DNA from: Oscillospiraceae bacterium
Lineage (GTDB): Bacteria; Bacillota; Clostridia; Oscillospirales; Oscillospiraceae
Assembly (NCBI GenBank): GCA_902799075.1
Contig: CADBYZ010000002.1
Span: 1 to 52,185 of the forward strand
Length of the DNA: 52,185 bases
Reading direction: 5' to 3'
The notes under the pieces are model-generated. The model did no database searches. It was not told where the DNA came from and worked only from the letters and a program-made list of their open reading frames with translations. The position numbers and the translations under genes are program-made. Of the stretch, positions 22,243 through 29,909 are shown piece by piece (within the stretch, counting starts at the first letter, position 1; each line of letters begins with the position of its first letter).

Positions 22243-23133
22243 TCAGGCGAACACGTCGTAGGTGATCTCGCCGTCCTCGATGGTCAGGAAGCTGGTCTCT
22301 TCCTTGGCATCGCAAAAGTGCATGGTCAGCACGATGTCATCCATGTGGAAATTCTCCAGGACATTTCTGTAGAGCTTGTACAGGTCGATCTTGTCCTGCC
22401 TGAGGGTGTCCCAGTTGTTGACGCTCTTGATGCTGTCGGCATCGATGCCCTCATCCCACATGTTGACGGTGATGCCGGACTTGTCAGAGTCCTGGATCTT
22501 GCCGTAGAAAACATGATGGTTGGGACCCCAGATGTTCTGCTGGTCAGCGTCCATCATCAGGGCAACATCTTCAATATCGAGGGTATGGTGCTGGATGGTG
22601 GCCAGGACAAGAGAGCTGAGGGAGTACATGTCCTGATTCGACACGCCGGAGAAGACGAACTCCACACCGGCGTCTTCATCGGTGATGAGGATGACGGCAT
22701 TGATGCTGTCGTTGGACTTGTTCTCATAGACCAGCGCGTCAAAGCCGTTGATCCAGTAGATGCCGTCGCTCTGGCAGCCGGCATCGATGACATTCTTCTC
22801 CACCTCTTCCAGCGTCTTGGCGCCGTCAAGGTCGACAAGGTGGGCTTTGATGGTGGCGTTGCCGGTGCTGTCGGCATACAGGAAATAGGTGTCGTCGGGC
22901 TTGTCCGTCTGCGCGGTCAGCACATCGGGGAGCCACACATCCATTTCAAGGTCGCCGATCTTGTAGAAGGCTCCGTTGAGTTCGGCCGCCGTGATCCCTC
23001 TCCAGGCAGAGATAAAGCTGAGAGTTTTGGAGCCGGAGTCTTCGCCGTCTGTGGGGGCTTCGTCAGCCAGAGCCGTCGCGGACAGCGCCATCAGCATGAC
23101 AAAAACGAGAAGTATAGCAATGATTTTTTTCAT
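22243..23133 (-). CDS. Secreted protein of unknown function
   Basis: A 296-residue protein with a Sec signal peptide (MKK start, cleavage near 'ALADEA', residue 24). The mature part is acidic, rich in Asp, and alternates beta-like stretches with short helices; it resembles no family that I can name. There is no lipobox, membrane helix or sorting motif, so it is probably released. A promoter (TTGCTT, 17 bases, TATACT) lies upstream and a hairpin terminator downstream, so it forms its own unit. The neighbouring divergent gene also encodes a secreted protein. Confidence 0.75.
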   Translation of the reverse strand: MKKIIAILLVFVMLMALSATALADEAPTDGEDSGSKTLSFISAWRGITAAELNGAFYKIGDLEMDVWLPDVLTAQTDKPDDTYFLYADSTGNATIKAHLVDLDGAKTLEEVEKNVIDAGCQSDGIYWINGFDALVYENKSNDSINAVILITDEDAGVEFVFSGVSNQDMYSLSSLVLATIQHHTLDIEDVALMMDADQQNIWGPNHHVFYGKIQDSDKSGITVNMWDEGIDADSIKSVNNWDTLRQDKIDLYKLYRNVLENFHMDDIVLTMHFCDAKEETSFLTIEDGEITYDVFA

Positions 23134-23168
23134 GGTTTATGTCCTTTCTTAAAGCGTAGTTTGAAGTC

Positions 23169-23197
23169 AGTATAACAGCTTTCTTCCGACAAAGCAA
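23169..23197 (-). promoter_or_regulatory. Promoter of the secreted-protein gene at 22243-23133
   Basis: Minus strand: TTGCTT (23197-23192), a 17-base spacer, TATACT (23174-23169). Confidence 0.65.
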
Positions 23198-23232
23198 ATG
23201 TTTTTATTGATGTCCGGCGGCAAACAGGCAAA

Positions 23233-23261
23233 TTGACTTTCTCGACCGCCTATGTTATGAT
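23233..23261 (+). promoter_or_regulatory. Promoter of the secreted HAD-family gene
   Basis: TTGACT (23233-23238), a 17-base spacer, TATGAT (23256-23261), about 60 bases upstream of the ATG. Confidence 0.7.
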
Positions 23262-23321
23262 TTTCCTGCTTTTGATCCGCCGGGCTCAGGCGCGGCGCAA
23301 TTATAGTTAAGGAGAATGACC

Positions 23322-24758
23322 ATGAAAAAGCTGCTCGCACTCTGCCTGGTCCTTGCCATGGCGCTGGGCCTGTGCTCCTTCGGCGCGGCCTTTGCGGACG
23401 ATGGCGGCACGACCGAGGAAATCTTCGCCGACTGGAACGACGGCGCCCCCGCGCTCGGCGCGCTGATCGACTATGTGGAGGCCGTGACGGATGAAGCCTC
23501 GCCGGACTACATCCCGCCCGCCGACCGCATCGCGGTCTTCGATATGGACGGCACTCTCTGCGCCGAGCTCTGCCCGACTTATCTGGAGTACTACCTGCTG
23601 GCCTGGCGCATTCTGAAGGACCCCAGCTATACGCCTGACGCCGAAATGCTGGAATTCGGGCGCATGCTGCGCGACCACGCGATCGACAAATCCTTCCCCG
23701 ATCACATGGACATGCTCCACGCGACCCACGCGGCCAAAGCCTACGCGGGGCTCACGCTCAGGGAGTTTGCGGACTTTGTGACCGGGTGCCTGGTGCGCAA
23801 TGTGGACGGCTTCGAGGGCATGACCTACGCCACCTGCTTCTACACCCCGATGATCGAGGTCGTGGACTATCTGGAGGACAACGGCTTTCAGTGCTACATC
23901 TGCTCCGGCAGCGACCGCTTCATCTGCCGCACCTTCATTGAAGGCATGCTCGACATCCCCTATGAGCGCATCATCGGCATGGACGTGGCGCTCGAGGCCA
24001 CCGGCCAGCACGGCGCGGACGGCCTGGACTATGTGTTCAAGGCCGGGGACGACGTGGTCCGCACCGATCAGCTGCTCATCAAGAACCTCAAGATGAACAA
24101 GGTCACCCAGATCGTCAAGGAGATCGGCCGCAAGCCCGTGCTCTCCTTCGGCAACTCCGGCGGCGACGTGAGCATGCACATGTACACCATCAGCGATAAC
24201 CCCTACCGCAGCGCTGCCTTCATGCTGGTGGCGGACGATGACGTGCGCGACTATGGCAATCCCGCAAAAGCCGAGAGCCTGAAGACCCAGTGGGCCGACG
24301 CCGGTTTCCATGTGATCTCCATGCGCGACGACTTCCGCACCATTTACGGCGACAAGGTGGTCAAGACCGGCAGCTTCAACTGGCTGAACGAGCTGGCCGA
24401 GGACCGCAGCCCCGCTGCCTCCGCCGAGCCCGAGAATGACAGCCATACCCAGTACGTCCTCTACCTTGGCACCAATGACAAGGACACCAACAAGCCCGTC
24501 TTCACGCAGGCCGAAGCCCAGGAGAAGGCCAAGGAGATCCTGGTGCGCCACTTCGGCGGCTACACCATGCAGGAGGCCAACGGCGGCTGGCTCGACGGCG
24601 ATACGCTCTACCAGGAATACACGCTGGTGATTTATCTGAGCGATACGAACGAACAGGCCGTGCACGCGGCGGCGGACGAGCTGGTCGAGACCTTCCGCCA
24701 GAGCTCCGTCCTCATTCAGGCCAATCCCACGACTTCCGAGTTCTATTCCGGGAAATAA
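23322..24758 (+). CDS. Secreted HAD-family hydrolase with an extra C-terminal domain
   Basis: A protein of about 478 residues with a signal peptide (cleavage near 'GAAFA', residue 25). The HAD domain spans about 65-370: motif I 'VFDMDGTL' (nucleophile Asp74, Asp76), motif II 'CSGSDRF' and motif IV 'SFGNSGGDVSM'. It is likely an extracytoplasmic phosphatase. After a Pro/Ala linker, the C-terminal 100 residues ('YVLYLGTNDKDT', 'LYQEYTLVIYLSDTN') form a separate domain resembling the small secreted DUF3574-type proteins, which makes this a fusion. The start is ATG 23322, with GGAG 7 bases before it. It is a single-gene unit with promoter and terminator. Confidence 0.82.
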   Translation: MKKLLALCLVLAMALGLCSFGAAFADDGGTTEEIFADWNDGAPALGALIDYVEAVTDEASPDYIPPADRIAVFDMDGTLCAELCPTYLEYYLLAWRILKDPSYTPDAEMLEFGRMLRDHAIDKSFPDHMDMLHATHAAKAYAGLTLREFADFVTGCLVRNVDGFEGMTYATCFYTPMIEVVDYLEDNGFQCYICSGSDRFICRTFIEGMLDIPYERIIGMDVALEATGQHGADGLDYVFKAGDDVVRTDQLLIKNLKMNKVTQIVKEIGRKPVLSFGNSGGDVSMHMYTISDNPYRSAAFMLVADDDVRDYGNPAKAESLKTQWADAGFHVISMRDDFRTIYGDKVVKTGSFNWLNELAEDRSPAASAEPENDSHTQYVLYLGTNDKDTNKPVFTQAEAQEKAKEILVRHFGGYTMQEANGGWLDGDTLYQEYTLVIYLSDTNEQAVHAAADELVETFRQSSVLIQANPTTSEFYSGK

Positions 24759-24770
24759 GACTTAAGCTAA

Positions 24771-24811
24771 AAAATGTGCGCGCATCTCAAACGGGATGCA
24801 CGCACATTTTT
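24771..24811. terminator. Bidirectional terminator between convergent genes
   Basis: A 16-bp stem with one mismatch (24771-24786, AAAATGTGCGCGCATC, with 24795-24810) carries A and T tracts at its ends. It serves both the HAD gene and the convergent 4Fe-4S/TlpA gene. Confidence 0.8.
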
Positions 24812-24820
24812 ATGTATGGA

Positions 24821-26371
24821 TCACTTTGCGGACGCCTGCTCGTACAACGTCGCCAACATCTCGGGCGTCACACTGCCGCGCTGGTTGTAAACGACCTCGC
24901 CCTTCCGGTTGAGCACGATGGTCTGCGGCATGGCGGTCGTTCCGCCCACAAGGTCCCAGATCACCTCGTCCTCGTTTTCTACCGCAAACGGCATGACCCA
25001 GTCCTTGCCGAACTCGTCCAGATACTCCTGGGGATCGTCGGCCACAATATCCGAGTGCAGGGCCAGCATGGCGATATCGTCTTCATGCTCCTTGTAAAGC
25101 TCGCTGAAATGCGGCAGCTCCTTCACGCAGGGGCCGCAGTAGGTCGCCCAGAGGTTGATGAACACCGGCTTGCCGCGATAATCGGCAAGATGGAACTCGC
25201 TGCCGTCAAGGCAGGTGATGGTGAAGTCGGGCAGCTGATTGCCCACCTCGCAGCCGAGGGGCGCGTCGCTCGACCAGTCCGTCTCAGCCGCTTCCGTCTG
25301 CGCCGCCTGGACAGGCTCGGCGGGTTCGGCGTCCTGCTTTTTGATGTTCGGGTCAAGGAAGTTATACCAGGCCAAGGCAAAGCACAGTACCGCGAGGGCA
25401 ACGCCCCAGGCGATCTTCCCGAGCTTTTGGCGCTTTTCCTCGCTGTCGGGCTTGTCGTCGGCGCAGCCGCCCGCCGGGGCCTTGAGGGTGAAGGTGCCCG
25501 CCTTGAGGCTGATAGCCTTCTGGCTGCACACGTCCATGCACCTGGCACAGTGGATGCACTCATGGTCCCCCACATGGCGCACGTCCATGCCGCAGCTGCG
25601 CACGCAGGAGCCGCAGTGGTTGCAGCGCGTCGGGTCCACCTTCACGCCCACGACCGCGACCTTGCTGAACAGGCCGTAGATCGCGCCGAGGGGGCAGAGG
25701 AAGCGGCAGAAGCTGCGGTAGCAGAACACGCAGGCAAGGCCGATGATGAGCATGATGACGAACTTGCGGGTAAAGAGGATGTTCAGCATGCTGAAGTCCC
25801 CGGCGTTGGCGGGATTTGCCAGCAGGAACATCGCGCCCTCAGAGGTGCCAGCCGGGCATATGTACTTGCAGAAGGCGGGCAGGGCAACGCCGTGGGCAAT
25901 GCCGTACCAGGCGGTGATACCGATAACGAAGACGCCGAGGATCACGTATTTGAGCCACGTAAGTGCCCGCGTAACGCGGTTCTTTTTGAGCTTCGGCGTG
26001 GGCAGCTTGTTGAGCAGCTCCTGGATGAGCCCCAGCGGGCACAGCCAGCCGCAGATCGTACGGCCCAGCATGAGACCGTAGAGCATGAGGATACCAAAGA
26101 CATAGAAGCCGATCTGCTTGTTCGTGGTGCCGATGGCGTTTTGCAGCGAGCCCAGGGGACACGCGCCTATTGCGCCGGGGCAGGAATAGCAGTTGAAGCC
26201 CGGCACGCAGATGCCCTTGGTGGTGGGGGACTTGCTCTTGTAGATCTCGCCCTCCAGAAAGCCCTTGACGTGGGCATTGTACAAAAGCGCACAGTAGAGC
26301 TGCACGAGCCGTCTCTTGGACGGGCGGTGGGATTCCCACCAGGAGGTTTTCACATTATCCAAGGCCAACAC
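24821..26371 (-). CDS. 4Fe-4S polyferredoxin membrane protein fused to a TlpA-type thioredoxin
   Basis: A 516-residue fusion. The first half is a NapH-like membrane protein with helices near 88-105, 138-160, 200-218 and two 'CPLG' motifs (Cys111, Cys226). A cytoplasmic double cluster follows: C250xxC253xxC256xxxC260 and C272xxC275xxC278xxxC282. A further helix (about 318-337) exports a TlpA/ResA-type domain (about 372-516) with active site 'YCGPC' (Cys412, Cys415). This suggests electron flow from cytoplasmic iron-sulfur clusters across the membrane to an extracytoplasmic disulfide. The GTG at 26371 is one start; a TTG at 26362 is better spaced from GGAG. It overlaps the end of the gene before it, so the two are coupled. 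Confidence 0.9.
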   Translation of the reverse strand: MLALDNVKTSWWESHRPSKRRLVQLYCALLYNAHVKGFLEGEIYKSKSPTTKGICVPGFNCYSCPGAIGACPLGSLQNAIGTTNKQIGFYVFGILMLYGLMLGRTICGWLCPLGLIQELLNKLPTPKLKKNRVTRALTWLKYVILGVFVIGITAWYGIAHGVALPAFCKYICPAGTSEGAMFLLANPANAGDFSMLNILFTRKFVIMLIIGLACVFCYRSFCRFLCPLGAIYGLFSKVAVVGVKVDPTRCNHCGSCVRSCGMDVRHVGDHECIHCARCMDVCSQKAISLKAGTFTLKAPAGGCADDKPDSEEKRQKLGKIAWGVALAVLCFALAWYNFLDPNIKKQDAEPAEPVQAAQTEAAETDWSSDAPLGCEVGNQLPDFTITCLDGSEFHLADYRGKPVFINLWATYCGPCVKELPHFSELYKEHEDDIAMLALHSDIVADDPQEYLDEFGKDWVMPFAVENEDEVIWDLVGGTTAMPQTIVLNRKGEVVYNQRGSVTPEMLATLYEQASAK

Positions 26372-27119
26372 ACTCCGTACAAATTCTGATCGCCTTGTTG
26401 ACGACCGCCGCCATGCTGCCGTTGCGGATGCCGATGATGATGAACGCCACTGCGACCGCGAGGATCACCCAGCGCAGCGCGTTCACATTCCGCTGCGGCG
26501 TCTCAGCCTTCGGCTCAGGCTTGATTCCGGCCGCCTTCTCTTCCCTGATGCGCGCCATGATGGCGTCGTATTCCCGCTCGATGCTCTTGCCCTGCAAAAC
26601 GGCGGACACCATCAGGCAGGCAAGGCCCAGGATGATCCAGGGGAAGACATGGGCGGCCAGCGCCCCCATCACCTGCTCCAGATCGTCGTTCGGGAAATGC
26701 GCGCCGTTTGCCATGTACAGCGCCACCGGGACCATGCACAGCGCAAAGCCGCCCCAGCCGCCGTACAGGAGCTTTTTCTGCAGGACCTGCTCCTTTTTCA
26801 TAGCCGCACTCGGCTGCGCGACACGAGAGCGCATGAGGTCGCGGTTGAGCTCTATGTCCTTGACGGGCTTGTTTTCGTTTTCATCCCGGACGTTCAGCAC
26901 CGCACAGGCGACCGTCACGCCCACCGCCAGCAGGAACACCGGCAGCGCGGGCTTAAGGGCCACGGCGGCCTTCTCGCGGGTATAGACCCAGGCCAGCGGA
27001 TCGGCCTGCTTCTCGGCGATCCCGCTGCGGTAGATCCCCACCGCCGAGACAGCCAGCATCACGACCAGCGCCGCGCACAGCAGCGACTGGGCGATCAGCA
27101 GAATTTTTTTATATGACAT
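26355..27119 (-). CDS. Polytopic membrane protein ending in a CD1871A-type CXXC motif
   Basis: A 254-residue membrane protein with about five helices (near 7-28, 57-77, 122-138, 150-172, 217-236) and a short cytoplasmic linker. The last helix and tail ('NKAIRICTECVGLG', Cys247 and Cys250) match the C-terminus of the tiny CD1871A family, which elsewhere is a separate protein of about 40 residues encoded next to 4Fe-4S/TlpA genes. Here it is fused to a larger membrane protein and its gene overlaps the fused 4Fe-4S/TlpA gene, so the two almost certainly form one redox complex. The rest of the protein is unrecognised. Confidence 0.75.
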   Translation of the reverse strand: MSYKKILLIAQSLLCAALVVMLAVSAVGIYRSGIAEKQADPLAWVYTREKAAVALKPALPVFLLAVGVTVACAVLNVRDENENKPVKDIELNRDLMRSRVAQPSAAMKKEQVLQKKLLYGGWGGFALCMVPVALYMANGAHFPNDDLEQVMGALAAHVFPWIILGLACLMVSAVLQGKSIEREYDAIMARIREEKAAGIKPEPKAETPQRNVNALRWVILAVAVAFIIIGIRNGSMAAVVNKAIRICTECVGLG

Positions 27120-27162
27120 GTATACACCACTCCCCCTCAGGATTTGTCTTGGGTTATGGGAC

Positions 27163-27192
27163 AGTATACCACAATGCGTGAGATTTGCTCAA
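27163..27192 (-). promoter_or_regulatory. Promoter of the membrane redox operon
   Basis: Minus strand: TTGAGC (27192-27187), an 18-base spacer, TATACT (27168-27163), about 45 bases upstream of the ATG at 27119. Confidence 0.6.
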
Positions 27193-27268
27193 CAGTTTTT
27201 GGGGCTGTTTTTTTATGAATACGCATGCCCCGCTCCGGAAAGCGGGTAATAAGCTGCCGCAAGGCAGT

Positions 27269-27299
27269 ATGATACCCCCGGCTTTCGCCGGGGTATCAT
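27269..27299. terminator. Hairpin after the export operon
   Basis: ATGATACCCCCGGC (27269-27282) pairs with GCCGGGGTATCAT (27287-27299) with one bulge and a 4-base loop. The T-run is poor on either strand, but its place just past the stop codon of the gene at 27308 suggests that it ends the export operon. Confidence 0.55.
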
Positions 27300-27307
27300 T
27301 TATTATA

Positions 27308-27640
27308 TCATTTGTATGCGAGCTGTTCCTGGATCTGCTCGTTCTGTCTGCGAAGCTCCTCGTTCTGCTCCTGGAGCTCATCGAGCTTTTCCGTCACGGG
27401 CTCAAGCTGCTTCTTCATCTCTGCCGCAATAGCAGTGCGGTAGGTGTGGATCTCGCTCCAGCGCTTGATAAGCGTGAAGATAATCACACCGACGATCGCG
27501 ATGATGCCGAGGCGCTTGAGGTTTTCCGGGTTGAGAAGCTTTCCGATGATGCTGAGGGTCTTGTTCTCCTCATAAGTCTGCTCCTCCCAAGCCTTTTTGA
27601 TCCGGTCGGCGATCAGGTTCTTGATGAATGTCAGGATCAT
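27308..27640 (-). CDS. Small membrane protein with a C-terminal coiled coil
   Basis: A 110-residue protein with an amphipathic N-terminus, one membrane helix (about 44-61) and a C-terminal coiled coil (about 70-108) made of Glu, Gln and Leu heptads. No family is recognised. AAAGGAG stands 8 bases before the ATG. It is the last gene of the NHLM-type export operon, 54 bases after an ABC transporter gene. Since the HlyD-like protein of this operon lacks its helical hairpin, the coiled coil here could supply part of an adaptor function; this is inference. Confidence 0.7.
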   Translation of the reverse strand: MILTFIKNLIADRIKKAWEEQTYEENKTLSIIGKLLNPENLKRLGIIAIVGVIIFTLIKRWSEIHTYRTAIAAEMKKQLEPVTEKLDELQEQNEELRRQNEQIQEQLAYK

Positions 27641-27694
27641 GTCGCTTTCTCCTTTCTTCCAATATTCCGATTATGTAAAGATGGTTAATCGGCC

Positions 27695-29896
27695 TTATTT
27701 TGCGGCTGTCTCTGCCGGAACATCAATGCGCTGGCGCGCGACCAGCTCGGCAAAAAAGCCGTCCTTTGCGATCAGCTCGTCGTATGTACCGTCCTCGAGG
27801 ATCCTGCCCTTGTCCAGGACCAGGATGCGGTCGCAGTTTTTGATGGTGGAGAGCCTGTGGGCAATGACGATGCGGGTGCACTTGAGCTTGTCCAGCGCGT
27901 CCGACACCTGCTTTTGCGTGCGGTTATCCAGGGCGGAGGTGGCCTCGTCGAAGATAAGGATCTTCGGCTTCGGGGCAACGGCGCGCGCGATCATGAGGCG
28001 CTGCTTCTGTCCGCCGGAGATGCCGCCCTGGCCCTCGGAGATGATGGTCTGCATGCCCATGGGCATGGCGCGGATATCGTCGGCGATGCCCGCCATTTCC
28101 GCGGCCTCCCACGCCTCCGGCAGCGAGAGGCTCGGCGCGGAGATGACGATGTTCGAGTAGATGTCCCCCTGGAAGAGGCTGCCGTCCTGGGTGACGGTGC
28201 CGATGCGGCGGCGCAGGGATCTGAGATCCAGCTTGGACATGTCCTTGCCGTCGTAGTAGATGGCCCCTCTCTCCGGGGTCTCGAAGCCCAGCAGCAGGCG
28301 CACCAGGGTGGACTTGCCGCAGCCGGTGCGGCCCACGATGGCGATGTACTCCCCGGACTTGATCTTGAGACTCATGCCGTCCACCACGTAGGGCATGGTG
28401 TCGGTATAGCGGAAGTAGACATTGGAAAGCTCGATGCCGCCCTTGAGGGAGGTGACCATTTCCTTGTTCTCGCTCGATTCCGGCTCGGTCTTCAAAATAG
28501 GCTCGGCCATTTCGAGGATGGGCTTGATCTGCGCGATGGACAGCGCCACGCTCGTCAGGGCGCTGAACGCGCCGGAGACCATGCCGTAGGCGGAGTTGAA
28601 AGCGATAAACTCCGAGGGGCTCACGCGGGTCTCGACGGCGATGGAGTAGATGATGATGTTGCCGACGAGGGCGATGGCGGTGGAGATGACGCCGTTGACG
28701 ATCAGGAACACCGGCGGGTTGTAGGTATAGCGGGCGGCGGCGGAGTAGGCGTCCGCCCAGCGGGCGAAGGCGCGCTTCTCGGCGCCGGCGAGCTTGACCT
28801 TCTGCACGCCCGAGATGAGCGCGTAGCTGATGCCGCTGGACTTGGCGCTCAGCTCCATGATCTGGCGGCTGACGCGGATCTGCATGATGGAAGCCGTGAT
28901 GCTCACCGCAAGGCTTGCGAGGATAATGATGATAGATGGCGTCACCAGCGCGGGGGCATACTTAAAGATCTGCGTGATGTACAGAAGGCTTGTAAGCGAG
29001 GTGAGGCCGGTGGAAAAGACGCTCCCCAGCAGCAGGGTGCAAAGCTGGTTCACCGCGCCCGAGCGGCTGGAAAGCTCGCCCGAAGAGTATTTGCGGAAAA
29101 AGTTTGCGGGCAGGTTCATGATGCGCATCATGATCGCCGCCTCCACCGAGAGGGAGGTCTTGATCTCGATGCGGTTCATCATCAGCTCACGCACGGTGGA
29201 GATGAGCTGGCTGGAGATGATGGCTGTGAGCAGGAAGATCGCCGTGCCGGCCAGAAGATTCAGGTTGCCGCTTTTCAGCACGAAATCCGTGAGCACGCGG
29301 TTGATGGGCGTAATGACCATGCCGAAGGCCGTGACCAGGAACGTCATGCCGATCAGCGCCGCCCAGTCGCCGATGTCCAGGCAGTCCGTGAGATAGCGGA
29401 TGAGATCGGGAATGCCCAGCGCTTTGAGCGGCAGGGGCCGGTAGAAGCAGATGGCCTCCTGCTGAAACTGGGCGGCGGTGGATTTGCTGAGAATTTTCTT
29501 CTCGCCGTTTTCGTCCTTGAAGCGGTAGCCGCTCACCGGCAGCGGGATCAGGGCCACCGGCAGACCGTCCTCCTTGCGGAAGGCGATCATGGGGCCGTAG
29601 GCGTCCTTGTACCAGCCCTCCTCCAGCTTCACGTTGCGGCGCATGATGCCGTGGGGGCGCAGGCAGTACTCCAGCGCCTCGTCCGCGTCGCCGACGGAGG
29701 CGGGGATGTCCACGGGCTTGTAGTGGTAGTATTTCAGGATATCGTCAATGGCGGCCTTGGTGACTATGCGCTTGTCATCCAGCGCGCCCGCCTGGCTCTT
29801 GCCCAGCACGACGGAGGCCATGCGGAAGATGGACTCTTCAAAAACGTCCTGATCGTTTTGTTTGCGCTGTCGGATCTGTTCGTCAAACCATCCCAT
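27695..29896 (-). CDS. NHLM-type exporter, ABC transporter (permease and ATPase, no peptidase)
   Basis: A 733-residue half-transporter. The N-terminal about 160 residues form a soluble domain that replaces the C39 peptidase of its partner. The six-helix permease spans about 170-450, and the ATPase domain about 490-730 with Walker A 'GRTGCGKST', signature 'ISGGQKQR', Walker B 'ILIFDEATSALDN' and the switch His in 'VIAHRLSTI'. Family knowledge: NHLM systems use one ABC protein with and one without a peptidase, exporting peptides that carry nitrile-hydratase-like or Nif11-like leaders. It follows the peptidase-bearing partner by 13 bases on the same strand and probably forms a heterodimer with it. 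Confidence 0.88.
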   Translation of the reverse strand: MGWFDEQIRQRKQNDQDVFEESIFRMASVVLGKSQAGALDDKRIVTKAAIDDILKYYHYKPVDIPASVGDADEALEYCLRPHGIMRRNVKLEEGWYKDAYGPMIAFRKEDGLPVALIPLPVSGYRFKDENGEKKILSKSTAAQFQQEAICFYRPLPLKALGIPDLIRYLTDCLDIGDWAALIGMTFLVTAFGMVITPINRVLTDFVLKSGNLNLLAGTAIFLLTAIISSQLISTVRELMMNRIEIKTSLSVEAAIMMRIMNLPANFFRKYSSGELSSRSGAVNQLCTLLLGSVFSTGLTSLTSLLYITQIFKYAPALVTPSIIIILASLAVSITASIMQIRVSRQIMELSAKSSGISYALISGVQKVKLAGAEKRAFARWADAYSAAARYTYNPPVFLIVNGVISTAIALVGNIIIYSIAVETRVSPSEFIAFNSAYGMVSGAFSALTSVALSIAQIKPILEMAEPILKTEPESSENKEMVTSLKGGIELSNVYFRYTDTMPYVVDGMSLKIKSGEYIAIVGRTGCGKSTLVRLLLGFETPERGAIYYDGKDMSKLDLRSLRRRIGTVTQDGSLFQGDIYSNIVISAPSLSLPEAWEAAEMAGIADDIRAMPMGMQTIISEGQGGISGGQKQRLMIARAVAPKPKILIFDEATSALDNRTQKQVSDALDKLKCTRIVIAHRLSTIKNCDRILVLDKGRILEDGTYDELIAKDGFFAELVARQRIDVPAETAAK

Positions 29897-29909
29897 TCAT
29901 GCCACCTCC

